10,583 nucleotides of DNA from Burkholderiales bacterium (lineage in GTDB: Bacteria; Pseudomonadota; Gammaproteobacteria; Burkholderiales; SG8-39): positions 1 through 10,583 of the forward strand of contig CAKKSJ010000249.1 of the NCBI GenBank assembly GCA_919902965.1. Reading direction: 5' to 3'. Position numbers and translations under genes: made by a program. Of this stretch, positions 1 through 5,979 are shown piece after piece (the first letter of the stretch is position 1; every line of letters starts with the position of its first letter). The notes beneath the pieces were generated by a model, which saw nothing but the letters and a program-made list of their open reading frames with translations, was not told the DNA's origin and did not search any database.

Positions 1-55
1 TCTGCCTGCGTTAGTCAGGAGCGGAGATCGGTCATTGCGCGCTCCGCGCGCCAAC
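1..55. repeat. 55-base direct repeat, copy A
   Basis: This block is identical, base for base, to 242-296, giving a period of 241. It begins TCTGCCTGCGTTAGTCAGG and ends GCGCGCCAAC. It contains a short GC dyad (GCGCG at 37-41 pairing with CGCGC at 45-49). Because it starts exactly at the window edge, the repeat may extend to the left. No reading frame in it looks like a gene. I do not recognise the repeat family. Confidence 0.95.
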
Positions 56-103
56 GGCGTTTTTCAAACGGATGAAAAACGCATCCGTTTGAAAAACGCC
101 GTT
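53..103. repeat. Perfect 22-bp hairpin following repeat copy A
   Basis: The arms 53-74 and 82-103 are perfect reverse complements (22 bp) around a 7-base loop, AAAAACG. The tip of the stem reads CGGATG/CATCCG. The left arm begins inside the last three bases of the 55-base repeat. The same geometry recurs at 294-344 after copy B, with different stem bases. It could act as RNA or as a DNA cruciform. It lies well past the stop of the minus-strand SDR gene and has no T-run typical of a terminator. Confidence 0.9.
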
Positions 104-139
104 ATCGTTAACACACGATACCGTTTTGGTTTTACACAA

Positions 140-190
140 GATAGTTGATTGCCTGCGGATGTGCTTTTTATCCGCAGGCAATCAACGATC
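140..190. repeat. Long hairpin between the two repeat copies
   Basis: The arms 144-160 and 170-186 are perfectly complementary over 17 bp (GTTGATTGCCTGCGGAT and its reverse complement), with a 9-base loop, GTGCTTTTT. Allowing one A/G mismatch (143/187), the stem extends to 140-160/170-190. The stem tip again carries CGGAT/ATCCG below an A/T-rich loop, as in the hairpins at 53-103 and 294-344. Confidence 0.85.
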
Positions 191-191
191 C

Positions 192-215
192 GCGCGGACG
201 GGACGCCGTCCGCGC
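192..215. repeat. Short GC-rich hairpin in the repeat region
   Basis: Bases 192-201 (GCGCGGACGG) pair with 206-215 (CCGTCCGCGC), a 10-bp stem with a 4-base loop, GACG. It follows the 140-190 hairpin directly and precedes an unpaired stretch of about 25 bases leading to repeat copy B. Its role is unknown. Confidence 0.8.
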
Positions 216-241
216 AAGATCGATCACCACAATCCGAAGTA

Positions 242-296
242 TCTGCCTGCGTTAGTCAGGAGCGGAGATCGGTCATTGCGCGCTCCGCGCGCCAAC
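242..296. repeat. 55-base direct repeat, copy B
   Basis: This is the second identical copy of the block at 1-55. Weaker similarity continues without any insertion or deletion for about 75 more bases (to around 371 against 130). The whole unit is therefore about 130 bases: a fixed 55-base part, then a hairpin of fixed shape but changed sequence, then a poorly conserved tail. The unit stops close to the 3' end of the SDR gene. Confidence 0.95.
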
Positions 297-344
297 CCTG
301 TTTTTGGCGCGGATGAAAAGCATATCCGCACCAAAAACACGGTT
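294..344. repeat. 22-position hairpin following repeat copy B
   Basis: The arms 294-315 and 323-344 pair at 20 of 22 positions, one of them a G-T wobble; the mismatches are 298/340 and 308/330. It sits exactly 241 bases from the 53-103 hairpin. Compared with that hairpin, five pairs differ on both sides yet still pair: 56/100 to 297/341, 58/98 to 299/339, 65/91 to 306/332, 66/90 to 307/331, and 68/88 to 309/329. This pattern points to conservation of structure rather than sequence. Confidence 0.85.
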
Positions 345-350
345 ATGGGT

Positions 351-405
351 AAAAGCAAAAGCCGTTTGGGGTTATGGTTCTGCGCTGCAGTCCGGGCTTG
401 CTTTT
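351..405 (-). terminator. Possible terminator hairpin after the SDR gene
   Basis: Read on the minus strand, the SDR stop codon (408-406) is followed at once by AAAAGCAAGCC, a 31-base loop, and then GGC-TT-TTGCTTTT. The arms are 395-405 and 351-363, with a two-base bulge. The run of A before the stem and T at its end is the layout of an intrinsic terminator. The large loop and AT-rich stem make it weak. The 294-344 hairpin lies just beyond and could contribute. Confidence 0.35.
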
Positions 406-1170
406 CTACTTCGGCGTCAGGCGTATGGCGCCATCCAGCCTGATGGTTTCGCCATTCAGCATTTCATTCTCGATGATGTGCCTGGCCAGGGCCGCGTACT
501 CTGCCGGCCGGCCCAGGCGGGACGGGAACGGCACCAGCTTGCCGAGCGCGTCCTGCACGTCCTTGGGCATACCCAGCAGCATGGGCGTCTCGAATATGCC
601 CGGTGCAATCGTCACCACGCGTATGCCGGAGCGCGACAGGTCGCGCGCGATCGGCAGCGTCATGCCCACGATCCCGCCCTTGGATGCCGAATAGGCGGCC
701 TGGCCGATCTGGCCGTCGTACGCGGCCACCGATGCGGTGTTGATGATCACGCCGCGCTCGCCGCCGGCATTGGGCGCCGCCTTGCTCATGGCATCGGCCG
801 CAAGGCGGATCATATTGAACGTGCCGATCAGGTTGATGCCGATGACGCGACTGAAGCTGGCGAGCGCATGCGGCCCTTCCCTGCCCACGGTCTTCTCGCC
901 GATGGCGATACCGGCGCAGTTGACGAGACCCTGCAGGCCGCCGAATTCCTTTAGCGCAAGCGCCACCGCAGCCTTGCCATCGGCTTCCGCGGTCACGTCG
1001 GTCTTGATAAATCGCGCCTGAGCGAACTCCTTGGCCAGCGCATTGCCGGCATCGGCGTTGACGTCGGCGATAATCACCTTGCCACCCGCCTCCACTATGG
1101 CGCGCACCGTGGCCGCACCGAGACCGGACGCGCCGCCGGTAACGAGAAACACGCTGTTCTTGAGTTCCAT
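406..1170 (-). CDS. HSD10-like short-chain dehydrogenase (3-hydroxyacyl-CoA dehydrogenase type)
   Basis: This is a 254-residue classical short-chain dehydrogenase, probably cytosolic. The nucleotide-binding motif TGGASGLG lies at 11-18, and Asp36 after the second strand (IIADVN) indicates NAD rather than NADP. The structural motif is NCAG at 84-87, with Asn113, Ser147, Tyr160 and Lys164 as the catalytic set. The stretch around QAAYSASKGGIVGMTLPIA and the C-terminal VPFPSRLG...NGETIRLDGAIR match the HSD17B10 family closely. That family oxidises 3-hydroxyacyl-CoA and 2-methyl-3-hydroxybutyryl-CoA (fatty-acid and isoleucine breakdown). A good ribosome site, GGAAAGG, sits five bases before the ATG, supporting this start. 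It is the last gene of the minus-strand series, 117 bases after the small gene at 1288-1572. The subfamily is fairly certain; the physiological substrate is inferred. Confidence 0.93.
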   Translation of the reverse strand: MELKNSVFLVTGGASGLGAATVRAIVEAGGKVIIADVNADAGNALAKEFAQARFIKTDVTAEADGKAAVALALKEFGGLQGLVNCAGIAIGEKTVGREGPHALASFSRVIGINLIGTFNMIRLAADAMSKAAPNAGGERGVIINTASVAAYDGQIGQAAYSASKGGIVGMTLPIARDLSRSGIRVVTIAPGIFETPMLLGMPKDVQDALGKLVPFPSRLGRPAEYAALARHIIENEMLNGETIRLDGAIRLTPK

Positions 1171-1204
1171 TTGAGCCTTTCCAGTTTGTCGAGAAAATCA
1201 GCTA

Positions 1205-1225
1205 TCGGCTCGAGCGATCAGCCGA
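1205..1225. promoter_or_regulatory. Inverted repeat upstream of the SDR gene
   Basis: TCGGCT (1205-1210) and AGCCGA (1220-1225) form a 6-bp dyad with a 9-base spacer, 35-55 bases before the SDR start codon. It could be a regulator site for that gene, but a dyad of this length is expected by chance in GC-rich DNA and no clear promoter adjoins it. Confidence 0.2.
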
Positions 1226-1287
1226 CGCAATGCAGCTTGAAACGAAATCGCGCGCGGCGACGCAAGCCGCTGTCCGCGGCCTGCGGA

Positions 1288-1572
1288 CTAGTGATCTTCG
1301 ATACGCGGGGTGAACTCCTCGGCCAGTTCACCCGTATCCGGGTCTACCCATTCGGAAATCCCGATCTCGGCTTCCGCCTGTTCCACGGACTCGCCCGGTT
1401 CGTAGTCCGTGTCGGCGCGGTACTGCATGTCTTCCACCGCTTCGAGCAAAGTGACAAACGGCCCGGACTCCCTGCCGCCATCCTTGGATTGCCAATAAAA
1501 ACCGTCGGGGCGCTCGATGACTCGCGCACGGTCAAAATCGGGTGGCATTTCCGGAATCAGCTTCTTCTTCAT
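1288..1572 (-). CDS. Small acidic conserved hypothetical protein
   Basis: This is a 94-residue protein with no signal peptide or membrane segment. After a basic start (MKKK) comes an aromatic core, RARVIERPDGFYWQSKDGG at about 16-34. A predicted helix follows, FVTLLEAVEDMQYRA at about 39-53, then a strongly acidic C-terminal half (DTDYEPGESVEQAEAEIG...). I believe small proteins with this ERPDGFYW-type core occur as unnamed conserved proteins in betaproteobacteria, but I know of no function. The ribosome site is weak (GGG about ten bases upstream). The open frame has no upstream alternative start with better support. It stands alone, 166 bases after the beta-hydroxyacid dehydrogenase and 117 before the SDR. 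A perfect FNR-type site upstream suggests it responds to oxygen. Confidence 0.8.
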   Translation of the reverse strand: MKKKLIPEMPPDFDRARVIERPDGFYWQSKDGGRESGPFVTLLEAVEDMQYRADTDYEPGESVEQAEAEIGISEWVDPDTGELAEEFTPRIEDH

Positions 1573-1642
1573 GTCAAACCCATGCAGATAATATTGACCT
1601 CAAAAAACACGCCGCGCACGGCCTCTTCCCTGCCTCTCTCCG

Positions 1643-1684
1643 AATGTATATGCTGCTGCGATCCGGCCGTTTGATCAGGATCAA
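1643..1684 (-). promoter_or_regulatory. FNR/ANR-type binding site with class II promoter spacing
   Basis: TTGAT-CAGG-ATCAA at 1671-1684 matches the FNR/ANR consensus TTGAT-N4-ATCAA at all ten defined bases. On the minus strand an AT-rich segment follows, with a -10-like hexamer TACATT at 1648-1643 (TATACA, two bases earlier, is an alternative). A transcript start near 1636 would put the site centre at about -41.5, the known position for class II FNR activation. It would leave a leader of about 64 bases before the start codon at 1572. The spacing is measured; activation is inferred. Confidence 0.6.
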
Positions 1685-1738
1685 TCATACGCCTTGCGCA
1701 GCGCATCTGTCATTGCCTCGCGCGAAAATGAGAGCGCC

Positions 1739-2629
1739 CTAGTGTTTGCGGCCGATCAGGCGACTGATCACCGGAAAATAAAGTTCGCCATCGCCGGCCT
1801 CGATGGCCTGGCGCAACCAGCCGTCCGCATTGCGCGCTCCGCTGGCGTCGACTGCGCTCTCCTGCGCGAGCCGCAGCGCATAGGACAAATCCTTCCTCGC
1901 ATACTCGGCCGAAAAGGCGCGCTCGGGGAATTGCCCCGTGAGTATCGATTTCATGCCGTGGTTGCGCAGCGCGAAACTGTCCGCCGATCCCTTGGACAGG
2001 GTATCAAACAGCAACTGCGGGTCGACACCGGAGCGCGTGCCTATGGCATGCGCCTCGGACAATGCCACCACTGTTTCAAACAGCACCATGTTGTTGAGAA
2101 TTTTCACCACCTGTCCGCAACCGACTGCGCCGCAATGCGTCACGTCGCTCGCAAACATGCCCAGCAATGGGCGCAGCTGGCGGAAGATCTCTGCATCCGC
2201 GCCGGCCATGACCGACAAGGTGCCCGCCTCGGCCGCTGCGCGCGTGCGCGCCACCGGCGCATCTACGAAGCTTGCGCCGCGGCCTGCAAATTCCCGCGCC
2301 AGCTGGCGCGTCAATTCCACCGGCGAAGTGCCGAGGTCGACCACGATCTGCCCGCGGCGCACGGCTGCGAGCAGCCCGTCGGCAGCGCGCGCCAGCTCCG
2401 CGACGACTTCACCCGAAGGCAGGGAAAGAAACACAATATCCGCCTGCTCGGCCACCGCTTTCACCGAGTCGGCGGCGCGCACGCCTAGCGCAGCCAGCCG
2501 CGCGAGCGGCGCCGCATCGCGATCGTAAGCGGATACGCTTACGCCGGCCTTTAGCGCGAGATTGCGGCAGATGGGTTCGCCCATCACGCCCAGTCCGATG
2601 AAGCCCAGTCCTCCGGGTGCGCTACTCAT
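1739..2629 (-). CDS. NAD(P)-dependent beta-hydroxyacid dehydrogenase (3-hydroxyisobutyrate dehydrogenase family)
   Basis: This is a 296-residue protein of usual family length, probably cytosolic. The N-terminal Rossmann domain opens with GFIGLGVMG (9-17). The substrate-binding motif is DAPVARTRAAAEAGT (123-137). The C-terminal helical domain carries GCGQVVKILNN (171-180 plus the last Asn), with Lys176 as the likely catalytic lysine and Asn180 as substrate ligand. A second conserved lysine (Lys246) lies in YARKDLSYAL. Family members reduce or oxidise 3-hydroxyisobutyrate, tartronate semialdehyde, threonate-type acids or succinic semialdehyde; the sequence alone does not decide which. There is no recognisable ribosome site before the ATG. 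Instead, a small upstream frame ends in an ATGA overlap with it (see 2626-2697). The gene stands 276 bases after the SAF-domain dehydrogenase. Confidence 0.92.
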   Translation of the reverse strand: MSSAPGGLGFIGLGVMGEPICRNLALKAGVSVSAYDRDAAPLARLAALGVRAADSVKAVAEQADIVFLSLPSGEVVAELARAADGLLAAVRRGQIVVDLGTSPVELTRQLAREFAGRGASFVDAPVARTRAAAEAGTLSVMAGADAEIFRQLRPLLGMFASDVTHCGAVGCGQVVKILNNMVLFETVVALSEAHAIGTRSGVDPQLLFDTLSKGSADSFALRNHGMKSILTGQFPERAFSAEYARKDLSYALRLAQESAVDASGARNADGWLRQAIEAGDGELYFPVISRLIGRKH

Positions 2630-2697
2630 GGCCGCGTTGCCGCGCCGGCAAAACGGCTGCGGCCGAATTCGGCGTCAACCCTGTGAATATCTTGCAT
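2626..2697 (-). CDS. Possible 23-residue leader peptide overlapping the next gene
   Basis: On the minus strand an ATG at 2697 opens a 23-codon frame. It begins MQDIHRVDAEFGR and ends with a TGA at 2628-2626 that overlaps the ATG of the beta-hydroxyacid dehydrogenase as ATGA. A GAAAGGAAAG stretch lies about ten bases upstream of its ATG, a somewhat distant ribosome site, whereas the dehydrogenase itself has none. Termination-reinitiation coupling would explain this. The peptide matches nothing I know, and such a short frame could arise by chance. Confidence 0.3.
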   Translation of the reverse strand: MQDIHRVDAEFGRSRFAGAATRP

Positions 2698-2905
2698 TCT
2701 TTGACTTTCCTTTCACGAAAATAGCTACGCGCCTTAATCCTGGGACGATTGGCTTATCAAATATGGCAACGCTATGGCAGCCGTGCGAGGTCCAGGTCGA
2801 TGCATCTTGCTCCGGCGCAGAGCTGCCAGCTATGCTGTCAGGCTGGCGCAATGCGCGATTTGCACGTGCGATTCCGCGCTTTTGCGCAGCGCCCGGGCAT
2901 GGAAC

Positions 2906-4255
2906 TCAGGCGGCGCTGACTGAAAACTGCGCCTCCATTTCGCGCCGCACTTTATACGCTGGCAGATTCTCGTCCATCGCCACATCGGCCCAACTGAGCG
3001 ACTGTCCTTTTTTTACCGCGCGCAGCAGTTTGACCTGGTGCGCGAGTCCCAGGGGCAGTCCGCCATAGGCGAGTGATTTACCCGCCTGGAACAGTTTCCC
3101 CCACACAGTGTAGCCGCCCTCGCCGTCGAGGATTTCACCGGGCTTGAGGTCGCGCTTGGCGGTTGCAATCACGTCGGCGTTAAAGCAAGTTGCCGCGCCG
3201 GTCGCCTCGCCGCGCAGTCCGACCGCGGCGACCGAGATGCCCAATTCCAGTCCGATCAGATGCCAGCGCTTGTACAGGCAGGCATAACGGCCGCTGGGGT
3301 CGGTGCGCACCATATACTCCCTGAAGCAGTTGCGGATGTATTCGGTCTCGCCTTCGAACACCACGAACACGCCCATGCGGATGTCATAGGGAATGACGCG
3401 CCCGTCGGTTTCCAGCGAGGAAATCACTTCGACCTGTCCTTTCTGGTGCAGCACACCGCCCTCGGCGATCGGTCGGCAGACAAAAGGAATGTCTTCCACC
3501 GAGGCCGGCGGAAAAGTGAGGCCGTCCGGTGGCGCAAGCAGTCCGGTCGCATTGCATACCGCAGTGCTCTCGATCGAGGGCTTGGAGCCATCGAGAAAGG
3601 AATTGAACATCTTGGGGTTGAGGCCGCCGATCTGCGCCTGCTCCCGCGTGAGCCCCCAGTTGTCCCACACCGTATCGGGCGTGGACTCCGAAAAATGCGG
3701 CAGCCACTTGTGTCCGCGACCGGCGGCAACCACCGGAAAACCCGCCGCGCGCGCCCAGTCCACCAGCTCGCAAATCAGCGCCGGCTGATCGCCGTAGGCC
3801 AGGCTGTAGACCACACCGGCCGCCTGCGCCTTCTTCGCGAGCAGCGGGCCGCAGAAAGCGTCGGCCTCCACCGTCACATTGACCAGGTGCTTGCCATGGG
3901 CGAACGCGGCCAGGCAATGCTCGACCGCAGCGGGCGGATTGCCGGTGCACTCGACGATGATGTCGATTTTCGGATGCGCAACCAGGCGCTCCCAATCGTC
4001 ACTGAGATGGGTGTTGCCCTTTGCGAGCGCATCATCCAGAGAAACGGCGCCAAACTGCTCGGCCTTCCAGCCTACCCGCTCCAGGTTGGCCCTGGCGCCG
4101 GCCGGCGCCAGATCGGCGATGCCGGCCAGATGCACACCCGGCGTCCTGACCACCTGGGCCAAGTACATGGCCGCGAATTTTCCGGCGCCGATCAGGCCTA
4201 CGCGCAAAGGCCTGCCCTCAGCCTGGCGCTGCTGCAATTTGCTGAAGAGATTCAT
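2906..4255 (-). CDS. NAD(P)-dependent oxidoreductase with C-terminal SAF domain (homoserine dehydrogenase-like)
   Basis: This is a 449-residue protein with a Rossmann domain at the N terminus: GLIGAGKFA at 20-28, IADLA at about 46-50, and IIVECTGNP at about 99-107. A central catalytic domain follows. The segment at about 355-390 (ADVIATAKRDLKPGEILDGEGGYTVWGKL) is the SAF fold. This order is that of the group often labelled predicted homoserine dehydrogenase with SAF domain; the true substrate is unknown to me, and real threonine-pathway activity is doubtful. I chose the ATG at 4255 because MNLFSKLQQRQAEGRPLRVG begins just before the Rossmann fold. It has GGTGG seven bases upstream, and a longer frame to 4372 would overlap ftsB with a non-protein-like sequence. 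It starts 46 bases after ftsB and may be co-transcribed with it. Confidence 0.88.
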   Translation of the reverse strand: MNLFSKLQQRQAEGRPLRVGLIGAGKFAAMYLAQVVRTPGVHLAGIADLAPAGARANLERVGWKAEQFGAVSLDDALAKGNTHLSDDWERLVAHPKIDIIVECTGNPPAAVEHCLAAFAHGKHLVNVTVEADAFCGPLLAKKAQAAGVVYSLAYGDQPALICELVDWARAAGFPVVAAGRGHKWLPHFSESTPDTVWDNWGLTREQAQIGGLNPKMFNSFLDGSKPSIESTAVCNATGLLAPPDGLTFPPASVEDIPFVCRPIAEGGVLHQKGQVEVISSLETDGRVIPYDIRMGVFVVFEGETEYIRNCFREYMVRTDPSGRYACLYKRWHLIGLELGISVAAVGLRGEATGAATCFNADVIATAKRDLKPGEILDGEGGYTVWGKLFQAGKSLAYGGLPLGLAHQVKLLRAVKKGQSLSWADVAMDENLPAYKVRREMEAQFSVSAA

Positions 4256-4301
4256 GCTTGTTCCACCATAGAAGAGAAAGAATTGGAGCGGCGGCGAACA
4301 G

Positions 4302-4613
4302 CTAGCGTTTGAGCGCAGGCACCGCGGCGGCAGCGGCCGGGGGTTTTTCCAGGACTTGAAAGAATATCTCATCCTTTTTGATCATGCCCAACTCGTAGCG
4401 GGCACGTTCCTCGATCGCGTCGTAGCCCTGCTTCAAATCGCGCACCTCGGCGTCGAGCGAATCGTTGCGCACGCGCAGCCTGGCATTGCTGTTCTTTTGC
4501 GCCGTGACCTGGCGGTCGATCTCCCACACGCGCAACCAGCCGCCCTTGCCCAGCCACAGCGGGTACTGCAGCAATACGATCAGCGCGGCGAAGACGAAGG
4601 ATAAGATGCGCAT
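4302..4613 (-). CDS. ftsB: Cell division protein FtsB
   Basis: This is a 103-residue bitopic inner-membrane protein, the same length as E. coli FtsB. FtsB joins FtsL and FtsQ in the divisome and helps activate septal peptidoglycan synthesis. A short cytoplasmic N terminus leads into one hydrophobic helix (about 4-20). Next come LWLGKGGWLRV at about 19-29, a periplasmic coiled coil (about 32-68), and the family signature IEERARYELGMIKKDEIFFQV (67-87). The tail is rich in alanine and proline. I chose the ATG at 4613 because the protein then starts right at the membrane helix; the frame open to 4817 lies inside eno. Its start is 22 bases after the eno stop, the usual eno-ftsB arrangement, so the two are probably co-transcribed. 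No strong ribosome site is visible. Confidence 0.96.
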   Translation of the reverse strand: MRILSFVFAALIVLLQYPLWLGKGGWLRVWEIDRQVTAQKNSNARLRVRNDSLDAEVRDLKQGYDAIEERARYELGMIKKDEIFFQVLEKPPAAAAAVPALKR

Positions 4614-4635
4614 CGATTGCTTATGCTTCGACCGC

Positions 4636-5919
4636 CTAGCGTAGCTGGTAGAAAGCGTCCCTGCCGGGGTAGCCGGCCATATCGCCCAGATCTTCCTCGA
4701 TTCGCAGCAGTTGATTGTATTTGGCGATGCGGTCCGAGCGGCTGAGCGAACCGGTCTTGATCTGCAGCGTATTTGCGCCCACGGCGATGTCGGCGATGAT
4801 GGTGTCCTCGGTTTCACCGGAACGGTGCGAGATCACCGAGGTATAGCCGGCGCGCTTGGCCATTTCTATGGCTGCAAACGTTTCCGTGAGCGTACCGATC
4901 TGGTTGACCTTGATCAGGATCGAATTGGCCACGCCCTCGGCGATGCCTTCGCGCAATATCCTGGTGTTGGTCACGAAAATATCATCGCCGACCAGCTGGA
5001 TTTTCTTGCCCAGGCGCTCGGTAAGGATTTTCCAGCCGTCCCAATCGTTCTCGGCCATGCCGTCCTCGATGCTGATGATCGGGAATTTATCGGCCAGCGT
5101 CGCCAGATAATCCGCAAACTGGCCAGAGGACAACTGCAGCTTCTCGGACTCGAGGAAATAGCGTCCGTCTTTGTAAAATTCGGAACTGGCGCAATCCAGG
5201 GCAAGCAGCACATCCAGGCCGGCCTGGTAGCCGGCCTTGTCGATGGCCTCCATGCACAGTTCCAGCGCTGCCTCGTGGCTGGGCAGATTCGGCGCGAAGC
5301 CGCCCTCGTCTCCTACCGTAGTCGGCATGCCGCGCTGCTGTATGAGGCTTTTCAGGGCATGGAATACCTCGGCGCCGCAGCGCAGGGCGTCGCGAAAACT
5401 TTGCGCCCCCACCGGGACGATCATGAATTCCTGCATGTCCAGGCTGTTGTTGGCGTGCGCGCCGCCGTTGATGATGTTCATCTGCGGCACCGGCATTTGC
5501 ATTGCGCCGACGCCGCCGAAATAGCGGTACAAGGGCAGGCCGCACTCATCCGCGGCTGCCTTGGACACGGCCATGGACACAGCCAGCATCGCATTCGCGC
5601 CCAGGCGCGACTTGTTCTCGGTGCCGTCCAGATCGATCAGGGTCTTGTCGATGAAACTTTGCTCGCTTGCGTCCAGACCCATGATGGCTTCGGAAATCTC
5701 GGTGTTGACATGCTCGACCGCCTGCAACACACCCTTGCCCAGATAACGCTGCTTGTCGCCATCGCGCAGTTCAATGGCTTCGCGCGTGCCGGTCGAAGCG
5801 CCCGAGGGCACCGCGGCGCGTCCCATTACCCCGGACTCCAGCAGCACATCGGCTTCCACCGTCGGATTCCCGCGCGAATCCAGAATCTCTCTCGCCACCA
5901 CATCGACTATCGAACTCAT
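4636..5919 (-). CDS. eno: Enolase
   Basis: This is a 427-residue cytosolic enzyme that interconverts 2-phosphoglycerate and phosphoenolpyruvate in glycolysis and gluconeogenesis; in many bacteria it is also a degradosome partner. All key residues are present. The flexible loop is SGASTG (39-44), and the substrate and catalytic acids are Glu164 (MQEF) and Glu205 (GDEGGFAPN). The magnesium ligands are Asp242, Glu285 (SIEDG) and Asp312. The general base is Lys337 in LIKVNQIGTLTET, followed by SHRSGETED (364-372). The start is supported by AAGGA upstream of the ATG with good spacing. The gene lies 60 bases after kdsA. An AT-rich patch in that gap (5947-5957) might hold a promoter, but I find no convincing -35 element. 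Confidence 0.99.
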   Translation of the reverse strand: MSSIVDVVAREILDSRGNPTVEADVLLESGVMGRAAVPSGASTGTREAIELRDGDKQRYLGKGVLQAVEHVNTEISEAIMGLDASEQSFIDKTLIDLDGTENKSRLGANAMLAVSMAVSKAAADECGLPLYRYFGGVGAMQMPVPQMNIINGGAHANNSLDMQEFMIVPVGAQSFRDALRCGAEVFHALKSLIQQRGMPTTVGDEGGFAPNLPSHEAALELCMEAIDKAGYQAGLDVLLALDCASSEFYKDGRYFLESEKLQLSSGQFADYLATLADKFPIISIEDGMAENDWDGWKILTERLGKKIQLVGDDIFVTNTRILREGIAEGVANSILIKVNQIGTLTETFAAIEMAKRAGYTSVISHRSGETEDTIIADIAVGANTLQIKTGSLSRSDRIAKYNQLLRIEEDLGDMAGYPGRDAFYQLR

Positions 5920-5979
5920 GTTCTTGTCCTTGTGCCAGGTTCAGGTTTTATATTCTACCGCCGCTCGATGCCGGTGATG

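Noticed and set aside
1..344. The repeated block as a CRISPR array
   Set aside because: There are only two identical copies, 55 bases long and 241 apart, with structured rather than unique spacer sequence, and no cas genes are present.
1..405. The repeats as ends of an insertion sequence
   Set aside because: No transposase frame lies between or beside them, the copies are direct rather than inverted, and no target-site duplication is visible.
126..954. Open plus-strand frames over the repeats and opposite the SDR gene
   Set aside because: They run through hairpins and the antisense of a clear dehydrogenase, and their products show no family motif and an unnatural composition.
1273..1287. 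TCCGC-N5-GCGGA just after the small gene's stop as a terminator
   Set aside because: It has five pairs and no T-run, which is not beyond chance in GC-rich DNA.
2825..2847. GCCAGC-N11-GCTGGC dyad as a terminator for the SAF-domain dehydrogenase
   Set aside because: The stem is only six pairs and neither strand has a following T-run. Another short dyad at 2876-2892 has the same fault.
5945..5960. TAGAAT/TATAAA patch as an eno promoter
   Set aside because: The -10-like bases are suggestive, but no acceptable -35 lies 16-18 bases upstream, so I left it out of the features.
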